Below are positions 37,091-45,840 of a stretch of DNA of 64,000 nt, piece after piece. A model generated the notes under the pieces. It did no database searches, was not told the origin of the DNA, and saw only the letters and a list, made by a program, of their open reading frames with translations. The DNA comes from Sulfitobacter sp. SK011 (GTDB lineage: Bacteria; Pseudomonadota; Alphaproteobacteria; Rhodobacterales; Rhodobacteraceae), in assembly GCF_003352065.1 (NCBI RefSeq), contig NZ_CP025803.1, positions 124,001 to 188,000 of the forward strand, in the 5' to 3' direction. Numbering within the stretch: position 1 is the stretch's first letter; each line of letters begins with the position of its first letter. A program made the position numbers and the translations under genes.

Positions 37091-37909
37091 TCAATTGGGC
37101 AGTTTTGTCTCATCCGTGTGCAAGGCATCTGCAAGCCGCTGTTTGGCGGACCCGGGGCGCAATGGCTTGGGCTGGCTGTCGTCGGGTGCCCAACCGGTCA
37201 GGAATATCAGATCGAAGGTTGCAACGATGCGTCCGTCGCCTGTTCCGAAATGGCTGTGGTAAAGATCTGCGGCGTGTTCCAGTACTTTCCGCGCTGTTGG
37301 GCGGCGCAGGCGGGCGTGCAAGGCATTGGTTTCGCCCATTGACCGCAAATCACGCATCAGACGCCACATGTCATCGTATTCGACACGTAAAGGCATGGCG
37401 TCAGCGACCGGCAACGCAAAGCCTGCCCGCTGCAGCAGCGCTCCCATGTCGCGAAGCTCGGCCATCGGTGCCACGCGAGGGGACATCCCCCCGGTTATCG
37501 TAGCCTCTGCCTGGCCCAGGCACGCGCGCAATTCATGCAAGGTCTGGCCACCGAAACACACAGACAGAAACAGCCCATCTGCCCGCAAAGCGCGCCTGCA
37601 TTGGATCAGCTGCCCCACCGGATCATTGGCCCAATGCAACGCCATCGCGTGGACCACAAGATCATGCGCACCTTGATCAAGGGTCAGCACCTCATCCGCA
37701 GGCGCGGCCAGTGCAGCGGGCAATTGCGGTGCCCAAAAACTGGGGAAACCAGTCACAATGGCAGGTGCCTTAAACGATTTGTTAATCAATTCCAGCCGAT
37801 CCTGAATTTCATCTGCGGCAGATTGGTGCAGGAACATGCCTGCCGGGGTCGCGCGTGCGCGGTTGCGGGCAAGTTTTGCAAGATCGGTCATGATGGGCTG
37901 TGCAGTCAT
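37091..37909 (-). CDS. Methyltransferase-fold protein, NDUFAF5/BioC-like, with degenerate SAM motif
   Basis: The 272-residue protein resembles the methyltransferase family related to BioC and the mitochondrial complex I factor NDUFAF5: RNRARA near the N-terminus, DLVVHAMALHWANDPVGQL, RRALRADGLFLSVCFGG and YDDMWRLMRDLRSMGETNAL. The usual glycine-rich SAM motif I is replaced by AIVTGFPSFWAP, so catalytic activity is doubtful. Gene order (upstream of hemH, 11 bases from comF on the other strand) is consistent with alphaproteobacterial genomes. A later ATG at 37891 is possible. Function inferred only. Confidence 0.7.
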   Translation of the reverse strand: MTAQPIMTDLAKLARNRARATPAGMFLHQSAADEIQDRLELINKSFKAPAIVTGFPSFWAPQLPAALAAPADEVLTLDQGAHDLVVHAMALHWANDPVGQLIQCRRALRADGLFLSVCFGGQTLHELRACLGQAEATITGGMSPRVAPMAELRDMGALLQRAGFALPVADAMPLRVEYDDMWRLMRDLRSMGETNALHARLRRPTARKVLEHAADLYHSHFGTGDGRIVATFDLIFLTGWAPDDSQPKPLRPGSAKQRLADALHTDETKLPN

Positions 37910-37920
37910 TAAGGATCAAT

Positions 37921-38655
37921 ATGACGTTGTTGCAGGGATTTCAAACTGCGTTGAACTTTGTCTATCCGGCGCGGTGTCTGACCTGCGGCGCGATGGTGGA
38001 CAGCGATTTTGGCCTATGTGGGCCATGCTGGCGCGACACGGCATTTGTGGGCGGGGCCGCCTGTGACAGTTGCGGTGTGCCCTTGCCGGGTGTTGATGTC
38101 AGTGGCTCACTACAATGTGATGGCTGCCTTGCGGCCCCCCGGCCATGGGTTCAGGGGCGTGCGGCCCTGGTGTATCGCGATACAGGCCGTAAGCTGGTTC
38201 TTGCCCTGAAACCCGGCGACCGACAGGAAATCGCCCGCCCTGCATCATTATGGATGGCCAATGTGGTGCAAAGCATCGCACCCGAAAATGCGTTGATTGC
38301 GCCAGTTCCGCTGCATTGGAGCAGACTGATGAAACGGCGCTACAACCAATCCGCATTGCTTGCCAAGGCGTTATCGACGCGGCTGGAGAAAGAATGGTGC
38401 CCGGATCTATTGCAAAGGGTTCGGCGCACCAGCTCTCTGGATGGATTGGGCAGCCAGGAACGGTTCCAAATGTTGGAGAATTCGATCCGTGTTCACCCAA
38501 AACGGCGACACAGATTGGCCGGCCGTCCGATCCTGTTGGTGGATGATGTAATGACCTCTGGTGCGACGTTAACCGCCGCTGCGCAGGCATGTCTTGATGC
38601 GGGTTCTGGGCCAGTGCGCGTGGTAACACTGGCGCGCGTCGCAAAAGATACCTAA
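37921..38655 (+). CDS. comF: ComF-family phosphoribosyltransferase-fold protein
   Basis: ComF proteins help DNA uptake in naturally competent bacteria, although the biochemical role is unclear. The N-terminus has zinc-finger cysteines (CLTCGAMV, CGPCW, CDSCGVP, CDGC). The C-terminal PRTase domain has VPLHWSRLMKRRYNQSALLA and the PRPP motif ILLVDDVMTSGATL. The ATG at 37921 is supported by AAGGA; the protein is 244 residues. The divergent methyltransferase gene begins only 11 bases away. Confidence 0.9.
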   Translation: MTLLQGFQTALNFVYPARCLTCGAMVDSDFGLCGPCWRDTAFVGGAACDSCGVPLPGVDVSGSLQCDGCLAAPRPWVQGRAALVYRDTGRKLVLALKPGDRQEIARPASLWMANVVQSIAPENALIAPVPLHWSRLMKRRYNQSALLAKALSTRLEKEWCPDLLQRVRRTSSLDGLGSQERFQMLENSIRVHPKRRHRLAGRPILLVDDVMTSGATLTAAAQACLDAGSGPVRVVTLARVAKDT

Positions 38656-38691
38656 ATCTGGTGCCAACATCGCGTTCAAAGAGGCCCAGCC

Positions 38692-38949
38692 ATGAAACCT
38701 GTCGAAATCTATACCTCGCCGCTTTGCGGCTATTGCCACGCTGCCAAACGATTGCTGACCCAGAAAGGCGTCAGTTTTTCTGAAGTCGATGTGTTGGCGG
38801 AACCGGGGCGGAAGGCCGAAATGATGCAACGTTCAAATGGTGGGCGTACCGTGCCACAGATTTTTATCGGTGATACGCATGTGGGCGGTTCTGACGAGCT
38901 GCATGCGCTGGAACGCGCGGGCAAGCTGGACGCTTTGTTGGCCGCATAA
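38692..38949 (+). CDS. grxC: Glutaredoxin 3 (GrxC type)
   Basis: 85-residue glutaredoxin using glutathione to reduce disulfides. The active site is CGYC, not the common CPYC, and the GSH-binding TVPQIFIGDTHVGGSDEL follows the GrxC pattern. Its stop codon overlaps the start of the next gene by one base, so the two are co-translated. Confidence 0.93.
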   Translation: MKPVEIYTSPLCGYCHAAKRLLTQKGVSFSEVDVLAEPGRKAEMMQRSNGGRTVPQIFIGDTHVGGSDELHALERAGKLDALLAA

Positions 38950-39779
38950 TGAAAGCGGCGCTTGTACAGCTGAATGTTTCGGATGATCCGGTGGCAAACC
39001 TGCCAGTGACCGTCCAGTTGGTTCGGGATGCAGCGGCGCAGGGCGCGCAGTTCATCCTGACCCCCGAGGTCACAAATTGCGTATCGACAAGCCGAGAACA
39101 TCAAAAAAGCGTTTTACAGCTTGAGGCGGACGACATCACATTGGCCGCTCTGCGGCAGGTCGCGTCGGACACCGGTGTCTGGCTGTTGATCGGTTCGCTG
39201 GGACTAAAGACCGAGGACGCTGACGGGCGGTTTGCGAACCGGTCCTTTCTGATTGCGCCTGATGGGTCGATTGCCGCGCGATATGACAAGATCCATATGT
39301 TTGATGTTCAGATCAACGAGACAGAGACTTATCGCGAATCAGCAGGCTACCGTCCCGGTACGCAGGCGGTGATGGCACAAACGCCTTTTGCAAATATCGG
39401 ATTGAGCATTTGCTATGATATGCGGTTTCCGCTGCTCTATCAGTCGCTGGCAAGCGCCGGGGCGCAAATCCTGACCGCGCCAGCGGCCTTTTCGCCGGTG
39501 ACCGGTGCCGCACATTGGCATGCTCTGCTGCGAGCGCGGGCGATTGAGACGGGGTGTTTTGTCTTGGCACCAGCGCAGACCGGAACCCATGCCAGCACAA
39601 ACCATAAAACCCGCGATACCTATGGTCATTCTTTGGTCGTTGATCCCTGGGGAGAAGTGATTTTGGACGCCGAAACAGACACTGGCGTTTACATCTTTGA
39701 TCTGAATATGGAAAAAGGGGTGGCAGCACGCCAAAAGGTGCCAAGCCTTGCCAATAGGCGCAGGTTCTCAGACCCCTGA
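38949..39779 (+). CDS. Carbon-nitrogen hydrolase (Nit1/deaminated glutathione amidase-like)
   Basis: Nitrilase-superfamily amidase of 276 residues. The catalytic Glu-Lys-Cys triad is visible: Glu in LTPEVTN, Lys in YDKIHMFDVQ, and Cys in LSICYDMRFP. The pattern KIHMFDV, with YRPG following, is that of Nit1/NIT enzymes that hydrolyse deaminated glutathione. Tight linkage to glutaredoxin fits a role in glutathione upkeep, but other amides remain possible. Confidence 0.87.
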   Translation: MKAALVQLNVSDDPVANLPVTVQLVRDAAAQGAQFILTPEVTNCVSTSREHQKSVLQLEADDITLAALRQVASDTGVWLLIGSLGLKTEDADGRFANRSFLIAPDGSIAARYDKIHMFDVQINETETYRESAGYRPGTQAVMAQTPFANIGLSICYDMRFPLLYQSLASAGAQILTAPAAFSPVTGAAHWHALLRARAIETGCFVLAPAQTGTHASTNHKTRDTYGHSLVVDPWGEVILDAETDTGVYIFDLNMEKGVAARQKVPSLANRRRFSDP

Positions 39780-39791
39780 TCGGGCCCAGAC

Positions 39792-40226
39792 ATGACAGAT
39801 GAAAAGAACACTCTTGCGATTCTGCTGTTCAGCGAACTGCTGGCAGCAGATCAATCTGTGCGAAGCCGGCTGACACGGGTCTTGCCGAAGGGCATGGAAA
39901 TCTCGCATTTTTCGGTTCTCAATAATCTGGCGTGGCACGGCAGCGAACGGTCCCCTGCCAAACTTGCAGAGACATTCAACGTCACGCGCGGTGCGATGAC
40001 CAACACGCTGAACAAACTGGAATGGGCAGGATACATTCACATCCGGCCCGATTGGGATGATGCCCGCCGCAAGATGGTCGGGATCAGCCCGGCAGGTCGA
40101 TTGGCGCATGTGAATGCGATCTCTGCGATTACCCCGATGATCAACAAAGTTGTTGATGAGTTGGGCGAAGATCAGGCGCGTGCCGCCCTGCCGATCTTGC
40201 GAGAAATCCGGCGTCAGCTTGGCTGA
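39792..40226 (+). CDS. MarR-family transcriptional regulator
   Basis: A 144-residue winged-helix regulator. [20 protein letters not shown] is the recognition-helix region, followed by the wing [19 protein letters not shown] with the conserved DxR. It follows the amidase gene by 12 bases and so may be part of the comF-grxC-nit unit or a passive neighbour. It converges on ubiG with a 13-base overlap. Ligand unknown. Confidence 0.85.
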   Translation: MTDEKNTLAILLFSELLAADQSVRSRLTRVLPKGMEISHFSVLNNLAWHGSERSPAKLAETFNVTRGAMTNTLNKLEWAGYIHIRPDWDDARRKMVGISPAGRLAHVNAISAITPMINKVVDELGEDQARAALPILREIRRQLG

Positions 40227-40969
40227 TCAGGTTTCGTGCTGGCGGTGACGTAATTCACGCTGAGGTCCCGATCTGACAACCGCCACGACCACGCGATCGG
40301 GTTAAACACAAACCCCTTGCGGTCGACCGGATCAAGGCCCGCCTGCCGCAGCAGATCAAACAATTCATCGGGCGTGATGAATTTTGCCCATTCATGCGTT
40401 CCCTTGGGCAACCAGCGCATCACATGTTCTGCGCCCACAATCGCCATCATGAAGGATTTTGGATTGCGGTTAATCGTCGAACAAATATGCAGGCCACCCG
40501 GTTTGAGCAATTGTCGGCACGCGGTCAGATAGTCGATGGGGGACGCGACATGTTCGACGACTTCCATGTTGAGGACTGCGTCAAATTGCTCGCCTGCGGC
40601 TGCCATCGCTTCGGCGGTGGTGTGACGATAATCAATCTCCAGCCCGGATTGCCGGGCATGCACCTGCGCCACCGGGATATTACGTTCTGCCGCATCGGCA
40701 CCGACGACGTCAGCACCAAGACGGGCCATCGGTTCAGACAGCAAGCCACCACCGCATCCAATATCAAGGATGCGCAGACCTTTGAATGGTTCGGGTGACT
40801 TCAGATCACGATCAAACTCACCCGCGATCTGAGTGGTGATATAATCTAGCCTGCACGGGTTCAGCATGTGCAATGGCTTGAATTTACCGTTCAAATCCCA
40901 CCACTCAGCGGCCATCGCCTCAAACTTTGCAATCTCGGCGGGGTCTACGGTTGTTTGATGCGCTTGCAT
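40214..40969 (-). CDS. ubiG: Bifunctional 2-polyprenyl-6-hydroxyphenol methylase / 3-demethylubiquinol O-methyltransferase UbiG
   Basis: Two O-methylation steps of ubiquinone synthesis. The N-terminus [20 protein letters not shown] is the UbiG signature, followed by [13 protein letters not shown]. The SAM motif is [20 protein letters not shown] and [10 protein letters not shown] follows. Length is 251 residues. GGGAGCG precedes the ATG at 40969. It is divergent from the iminopeptidase gene across 48 bases. Confidence 0.96.
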   Translation of the reverse strand: MQAHQTTVDPAEIAKFEAMAAEWWDLNGKFKPLHMLNPCRLDYITTQIAGEFDRDLKSPEPFKGLRILDIGCGGGLLSEPMARLGADVVGADAAERNIPVAQVHARQSGLEIDYRHTTAEAMAAAGEQFDAVLNMEVVEHVASPIDYLTACRQLLKPGGLHICSTINRNPKSFMMAIVGAEHVMRWLPKGTHEWAKFITPDELFDLLRQAGLDPVDRKGFVFNPIAWSWRLSDRDLSVNYVTASTKPDQPS

Positions 40970-41017
40970 TCTGCGCTCCCTATGCTCTTTAGTCCTGACA
41001 GACTATATAGGGCTTCG

Positions 41018-41989
41018 ATGGACAAATTTCCCGATCAAAAACGCGCGGTACAGTATCTTTATCCGCCGATCGACCCTTTCAACCAACGAATGTTGGCTGT
41101 TGGGCAGGGTCACAGCATCTATGTTGAACAATGCGGTAACCCAGATGGCATCCCTGTTGTGGTGCTGCATGGCGGGCCGGGCGGCGGGTGCAGCCCGTCG
41201 ATGCGACGCTATTTTGATCCGGATAAATATCGGGTGATTTTGCTTGATCAGCGGGGATGTGGGCGGTCCCGGCCGCATGCGTCTGTGACGGACAATACAA
41301 CCTGGCATCTGGTTGCGGATATTGAGCTGATTCGCACCACACTTGGGATTGACGGCTGGATTGTCTTTGGCGGGTCCTGGGGGGCCACCCTTGCCCTGAT
41401 ATATGCGCAAAGCCATCCGGAAGTTGTGCGTCACCTGGTGTTGCGCGGTGTCTTTTTGATGACGCAGGCCGAACTTGACTGGTTCTACGGCGGCGGTGCC
41501 GGCAAATTCTGGCCCGAGGTTTGGGCCCGGTTTGCGGCGCTGATCCCCGAAAAGGAACGCGGGGACATGATCTCGGCGTATCATCAGCGCCTGTTTTCCG
41601 GTGATCTCCCAACGGAACAGAAATACGGCAAGGCATGGGCCGCGTGGGAAAATGCGCTGGCGTCCATACATTCGTCAGGCACCGCGCACGAAGGGCCGGC
41701 AGATTATGCACGGGCTTTTGCGCGGCTTGAAAATCACTATTTCACCAATGCGGGCTTTCTGGAATTTGATGGGCAGATCCTGGCCCATATGAAGCGTATC
41801 GCGCATATTCCAGGTGTGATCGTACAGGGGCGCTATGACATGATCTGTCCTCCGACAAACGCATTTGCACTGTCAGAGCGCTGGGCGAAGAGCGAACTCA
41901 AAATGGTTCGCAACGCCGGGCATGCGTTGTCTGAGCCGGGGATCAGCGCCGAGCTGGTGCGCGCGATGGATCGGATCGCGGCACAATGA
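41018..41989 (+). CDS. pip: Proline iminopeptidase
   Basis: Alpha/beta hydrolase that releases N-terminal proline. The family pattern VVVLHGGPGGGCSPSMRRYF includes the oxyanion HGGPG. The nucleophile is in GGSWGATLALIYA, the Asp in QGRYDMICPP, and the His in NAGHALSEPG. The ATG at 41018 (MDKFPDQ) is chosen, giving 323 residues; the upstream extension runs antisense to ubiG. The following gene starts within its stop codon, ATGA. Confidence 0.93.
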   Translation: MDKFPDQKRAVQYLYPPIDPFNQRMLAVGQGHSIYVEQCGNPDGIPVVVLHGGPGGGCSPSMRRYFDPDKYRVILLDQRGCGRSRPHASVTDNTTWHLVADIELIRTTLGIDGWIVFGGSWGATLALIYAQSHPEVVRHLVLRGVFLMTQAELDWFYGGGAGKFWPEVWARFAALIPEKERGDMISAYHQRLFSGDLPTEQKYGKAWAAWENALASIHSSGTAHEGPADYARAFARLENHYFTNAGFLEFDGQILAHMKRIAHIPGVIVQGRYDMICPPTNAFALSERWAKSELKMVRNAGHALSEPGISAELVRAMDRIAAQ

Positions 41990-42852
41990 CACGGCGCAAT
42001 TCCCTTTTGGATCGTCGCGCACTTTTTGCTTCTGGTGCTGCTGCCGCGTTGCTGGCGGCGTCTGGCGTGTCTGCGGCTGGAATTCCACGCGCCGGGGGAC
42101 GTCTGCGGATGGCGCTGTCAGATGCCGCGCGCGATGACACTTGGACCAATGGCGAAGGCCTTTTTATGCAGGTTGCCCGACAGGGGTTGGTGTTTGACAC
42201 ACTGACCGAAGTTGCCGCAGACGGAACATTGCGGGCAGAACTGGCGACCGGATGGCACACGTCTGACGCTGGGCGCACGTGGCGGTTCGATCTGCGTCCA
42301 GCGGTGAAGTTTCATGATGATACCCCTCTGACTGCAAAAGATGTTGCTGGCAGTCTTGCCGCCGTCTTTGGCTTGGGGACCACATGTATCGCTGATGGGA
42401 AATATGCGGTCATTATCGCATTGAACGCGCCAAATCCCGGATTGCCACTGCTTTTGGCGCAGCCGGAATTTGTCATTCGCCCAGCGCACGCACCGCAGTC
42501 TGGCATTGGGACCGGCCTTTACCGCGTCAAACATTTTGCGCCGGGTCAGCAGCTTGTTACCGAGCGGGTTTCCGCCCATTACAAGGATGGGGACGCAGGA
42601 TGGTTTGATGAGGTTGAGTTGGTGTCGATCCCATCTGAGAAAGTGCGCATTCAGGCGTTGGCAGAAATTCTAGTGGATGCGGTCAACGTGACAGATGCGG
42701 ATGGGGTCACGGACTTGCCCGACATCGCGCTGCTGCCCCATCGCCGCATGCCTTCTACAGCGGTTTCGCGCGACATCGCACATCCGGCGCAGATCAGCCA
42801 ATTGCGCCCGCTCGACAATCTGCGTGCAGCAGAACGCTGGTGGTTTGGATAG
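41986..42852 (+). CDS. Half-length family 5 solute-binding protein (peptide type), exported
   Basis: The N-terminus has a Tat-like signal (DRRALFASGAAAALLAASG then VSAAG). The mature part matches the first lobe of peptide-binding proteins (LVFDTLTEVAADGTLRAELA, WRFDLRPAVKFHDDTPLTA). At 288 residues it is little more than half of a normal family member (about 500). It ends in AAERWWFG without a frameshift visible nearby. No ABC permease or ATPase is adjacent; the gene is translationally coupled to pip. It may bind peptides for the iminopeptidase, or be a relic under decay. Similar half-size proteins may be conserved in relatives. Confidence 0.65.
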   Translation: MTRRNSLLDRRALFASGAAAALLAASGVSAAGIPRAGGRLRMALSDAARDDTWTNGEGLFMQVARQGLVFDTLTEVAADGTLRAELATGWHTSDAGRTWRFDLRPAVKFHDDTPLTAKDVAGSLAAVFGLGTTCIADGKYAVIIALNAPNPGLPLLLAQPEFVIRPAHAPQSGIGTGLYRVKHFAPGQQLVTERVSAHYKDGDAGWFDEVELVSIPSEKVRIQALAEILVDAVNVTDADGVTDLPDIALLPHRRMPSTAVSRDIAHPAQISQLRPLDNLRAAERWWFG

Positions 42853-42955
42853 GCAGCGCTTCAGACTCCGCTTGCAGTCGCGCCTCATCCGCCCTATATC
42901 CCTTTTCAACAGCGGCGCGTTCGGGTCCAAACCAAACGCTCCACCGATCTTGAAC

Positions 42956-42978
42956 ACGGGCCGCGCGCCCGTTTTTTT
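42956..42978 (+). terminator. Intrinsic terminator directly upstream of rimP
   Basis: ACGGGC (42956-42961) and GCCCGT (42967-42972) pair across a 5-base loop. A run of seven T follows (42972-42978). It ends 15 bases before the rimP ATG. It either ends the pip unit or acts in the rimP leader. Confidence 0.8.
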
Positions 42979-42993
42979 GTGCCTAAGGACAAC

Positions 42994-43572
42994 ATGAACA
43001 ACGACCTGATTGCCAAAGCAGCCATTGACCGCCGCATGGCCGAGATCATCACACCGGTGATCGAGGATATGGGGTTCGAATTGGTGCGCGTGCGGTTGAT
43101 GTCGGGCAAGACCACGATTTTGCAGATCATGGCGGATCGGCCAGAGGCGGGCATCGAAGTGGATGAACTTGCCCTGATCTCTCAGGCGATTGGTGCGACA
43201 CTGGATGTCGAGGATCCCATTGTCGAAGAATATACCCTTGAGGTGTCCAGCCCCGGTATTGACCGTCCGCTGACCCGGCTCAAGGATTTTGACATGTTCG
43301 AAGGCTATGAGGCCAAGATTGAAACTGAAGAGCTGATCGACGGCCGCCGCCGCTTCAAGGGCGAGTTGGCGGGTGTTGAAGGTGACGAAGTCCTGATCAA
43401 CGTCGAAGAAGGCACGATTGGATTGAAATTCGACTGGCTGTCGGATGCCAAATTGGTGCTGACCGATGAGTTGATCAAAGAAATGCTGCGCCAGCGCAAA
43501 GCGTCGGGTGCAATTGACGAAACCAAGTTTGATGAGATCCAGACTGAAGAGTCTGATGAGGGAGACACCTAA
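42994..43572 (+). CDS. rimP: Ribosome maturation factor RimP
   Basis: Assembly factor for the 30S subunit. Conserved segments are [11 protein letters not shown], the [18 protein letters not shown] motif and a C-terminal Sm-like domain. The ATG at 42994 is chosen because AAGGA (42984-42988) lies five bases upstream; the GTG at 42979 sits at the end of the terminator's T-run. Length is 192 residues. The stop overlaps the nusA start by one base. Confidence 0.94.
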   Translation: MNNDLIAKAAIDRRMAEIITPVIEDMGFELVRVRLMSGKTTILQIMADRPEAGIEVDELALISQAIGATLDVEDPIVEEYTLEVSSPGIDRPLTRLKDFDMFEGYEAKIETEELIDGRRRFKGELAGVEGDEVLINVEEGTIGLKFDWLSDAKLVLTDELIKEMLRQRKASGAIDETKFDEIQTEESDEGDT

Positions 43573-45188
43573 TGGCCATTACATCTGCAAACCAGCTTGA
43601 GTTGTTGCAAACCGCCGAGGCGGTTGCGCGCGAAAAGATGATCGACCCCGGTCTGGTCATTGAGGCGATGGAAGAATCGCTCGCCCGCGCTGCCAAGTCG
43701 CGGTATGGCGCAGAAATGGACATTCGCGTGGCGATCGACCGCAAGACAGGTCGCGCGACATTCACCCGTGTCCGTACTGTTGTGGCAGACGACGAGCTTG
43801 AGAATTATCAGGCGGAATTCACGGTCGAACAGGCCAAACAATATATGGAGAATCCAGAGGTCGGTCAGACCTTTGTTGAGGAAGTGCCGCCCGTTGAAAT
43901 GGGCCGTATTGCCGCACAATCCGCCAAGCAGGTGATCTTGCAAAAGGTTCGCGAAGCCGAGCGTGACCGCCAGTACGAAGAATTCAAAGACCGCGCCGGG
44001 ACAATCATCAACGGTCTGGTCAAGCGCGAAGAATATGGCAACGTCATCGTTGATGTGGGCGCGGGCGAAGCAATTCTGCGCCGCAATGAGAAAATTGGCC
44101 GCGAATCTTATCGCCCCAATGACCGCATCCGTGTCTACATCAAAGAGGTTCGCCGCGAACAGCGTGGCCCACAGATTTTCCTGAGCCGTACTGCGCCAGA
44201 ATTCATGGCCGAGTTGTTCAAGATGGAAGTGCCAGAAATCTACGATGGCATTATCGAGATCAAGGCCGTTGCCCGCGACCCCGGATCGCGCGCAAAGATT
44301 GCCGTGATCAGCTATGACAATTCTATCGACCCGGTTGGTGCCTGCGTTGGTATGCGCGGCAGCCGCGTTCAGGCCGTTGTGAACGAGCTTCAGGGCGAAA
44401 AGATCGACATCATTCCATGGAATGAAGATCAGCCAACCTTCCTTGTAAACGCATTGCAGCCTGCGGAAGTCAGCAAAGTCGTTCTGGATGAAGAAGCCGG
44501 CAAGATCGAAGTTGTCGTGCCGGAAGAACAGCTGAGCCTTGCCATTGGCCGCCGCGGTCAAAACGTGCGTCTGGCGTCACAGCTGACCGGTCTTGATATC
44601 GACATCATGACAGAAGAGCAGGAAAGCCAGCGCCGACAGGCCGAATTTGAACTGCGCACAAAGCTGTTCATGGACAACCTTGACCTGGACGAATTCTTTG
44701 CTCAGCTGCTGGTGTCCGAAGGGTTCACGAACCTTGAAGAAGTTGCTTACGTTGAAGTTGAAGAATTGTTGGTCATCGACGGTGTCGACGAAGACACCGC
44801 TGGCGAATTGCAGGCCCGAGCCCGCGATGTGCTGGAAGCCAAAAACAAAGCAGCGATGGATGCCGCCCGTGCCTTGGGTGTTGAGGACAGCCTGGTTGAA
44901 TTTGAGGGTCTGACACCCCAGATGCTAGAGGCGCTGGGCAAAGACGAAGTGAAAACGCTGGAGGACTTTGCAACCTGCGCGGATTGGGAATTGGCGGGTG
45001 GCTGGACAACGGTTGATGGCGAACGCGTCAAAGACGATGGTGTCCTTGAACCGTTTGATGTTTCCTTGGAAGACGCTCAGGCCATGATCATGACCGCGCG
45101 CATCATGCTGGGCTGGGTCGACCCTGCCGATCTGGAGCCGGATGCGACGGAAGAAGACGAAGAGTTGACTGAGGAGGCCGAGGCCTGA
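43572..45188 (+). CDS. nusA: Transcription termination/antitermination protein NusA
   Basis: Binds RNA polymerase and controls pausing, termination and antitermination. The order is an N-terminal polymerase-binding domain, an S1 domain ([16 protein letters not shown]), two KH domains ([18 protein letters not shown] and [14 protein letters not shown]), then two C-terminal helix-hairpin repeats and an acidic tail. Length is 538 residues. The gene order rimP-nusA-ylxR-infB is the standard bacterial operon. Confidence 0.97.
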   Translation: MAITSANQLELLQTAEAVAREKMIDPGLVIEAMEESLARAAKSRYGAEMDIRVAIDRKTGRATFTRVRTVVADDELENYQAEFTVEQAKQYMENPEVGQTFVEEVPPVEMGRIAAQSAKQVILQKVREAERDRQYEEFKDRAGTIINGLVKREEYGNVIVDVGAGEAILRRNEKIGRESYRPNDRIRVYIKEVRREQRGPQIFLSRTAPEFMAELFKMEVPEIYDGIIEIKAVARDPGSRAKIAVISYDNSIDPVGACVGMRGSRVQAVVNELQGEKIDIIPWNEDQPTFLVNALQPAEVSKVVLDEEAGKIEVVVPEEQLSLAIGRRGQNVRLASQLTGLDIDIMTEEQESQRRQAEFELRTKLFMDNLDLDEFFAQLLVSEGFTNLEEVAYVEVEELLVIDGVDEDTAGELQARARDVLEAKNKAAMDAARALGVEDSLVEFEGLTPQMLEALGKDEVKTLEDFATCADWELAGGWTTVDGERVKDDGVLEPFDVSLEDAQAMIMTARIMLGWVDPADLEPDATEEDEELTEEAEA

Positions 45189-45210
45189 TCGCAGGCCTCG
45201 GAAGAACCTG

Positions 45211-45831
45211 ATGGGTCGCGGTGGCGTTCCAAAAGACCGAGATGACGGTCCTGATCGCAAGTGCATTGCCACGGGTGACGTGCAACCAAAACATGGGTTG
45301 GTGCGTTTTGTTGTGGGTCCTGATGATCAGGTTGTGCCTGACATACTTGGTAAGCTACCTGGGCGGGGCATTTACGTTGCGGCGGACCGAACGGCGATTG
45401 AATTGGCTGTTCAGAAAAACCTGTTCTCACGGGCTGCCAAACGACCGGTGAAAGTCCCGGAGGGTTTGGCGGACGAGGTTGAAAAGCAACTTGCGCGCCG
45501 TGTGGTCGACCTGATCTCGCTGCAGCGCAAGGCGGGAAAAGCGGTTGCTGGCTATGAGAAGGTTAAAGGCTGGCTGCAAATGGAAGAGGCCGAGGTTCTG
45601 GTGCAGGCCGTTGATGGTTCTGGACGCGGCAAATCGAAACTAAGTACGCCGCATTATGGCCATTACATTGGTTGGCTGACGGCGGATGAATTGGGTTTGG
45701 CATTCGGTCGCCAAACTGTGATACATGGGGCGCTCGCCTCTGGTGGACTCACGCAACGTGTTGTAGAGGAAGCCGGAAGACTTAAAGGCGTGCGCGTAAT
45801 CGAGGCTGGCAAGGGCCAGTCGAAAGGATAG
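45211..45831 (+). CDS. YlxR (RnpM)/DUF448 RNA-binding protein with L7Ae-like domain
   Basis: The N-terminal YlxR fold is recognised from DRKCIATGDVQPKHGLVRFV and PGRGIYVAADRTAIELAV. The C-terminal half (VVDLISLQRKAGKAVAGYEK onward) is an L7Ae-like RNA-binding domain. In alphaproteobacteria the two are commonly fused. YlxR has been reported to bind RNase P RNA in some Firmicutes; here the role is inferred as RNA binding. It lies between nusA and infB. Confidence 0.85.
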   Translation: MGRGGVPKDRDDGPDRKCIATGDVQPKHGLVRFVVGPDDQVVPDILGKLPGRGIYVAADRTAIELAVQKNLFSRAAKRPVKVPEGLADEVEKQLARRVVDLISLQRKAGKAVAGYEKVKGWLQMEEAEVLVQAVDGSGRGKSKLSTPHYGHYIGWLTADELGLAFGRQTVIHGALASGGLTQRVVEEAGRLKGVRVIEAGKGQSKG

Positions 45832-45840
45832 ACAATCGTA

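Noticed and set aside
37768..37790. TTAA-N8-TTAA inside the methyltransferase gene, upstream of comF
   Set aside because: The spacing is eight, not seven, and it lies about 140 bases inside a coding region.
43569..44561. 330-codon minus-strand frame opposite nusA
   Set aside because: Shadow of nusA; Phe/His-rich sequence typical of reverse-complemented coding DNA.
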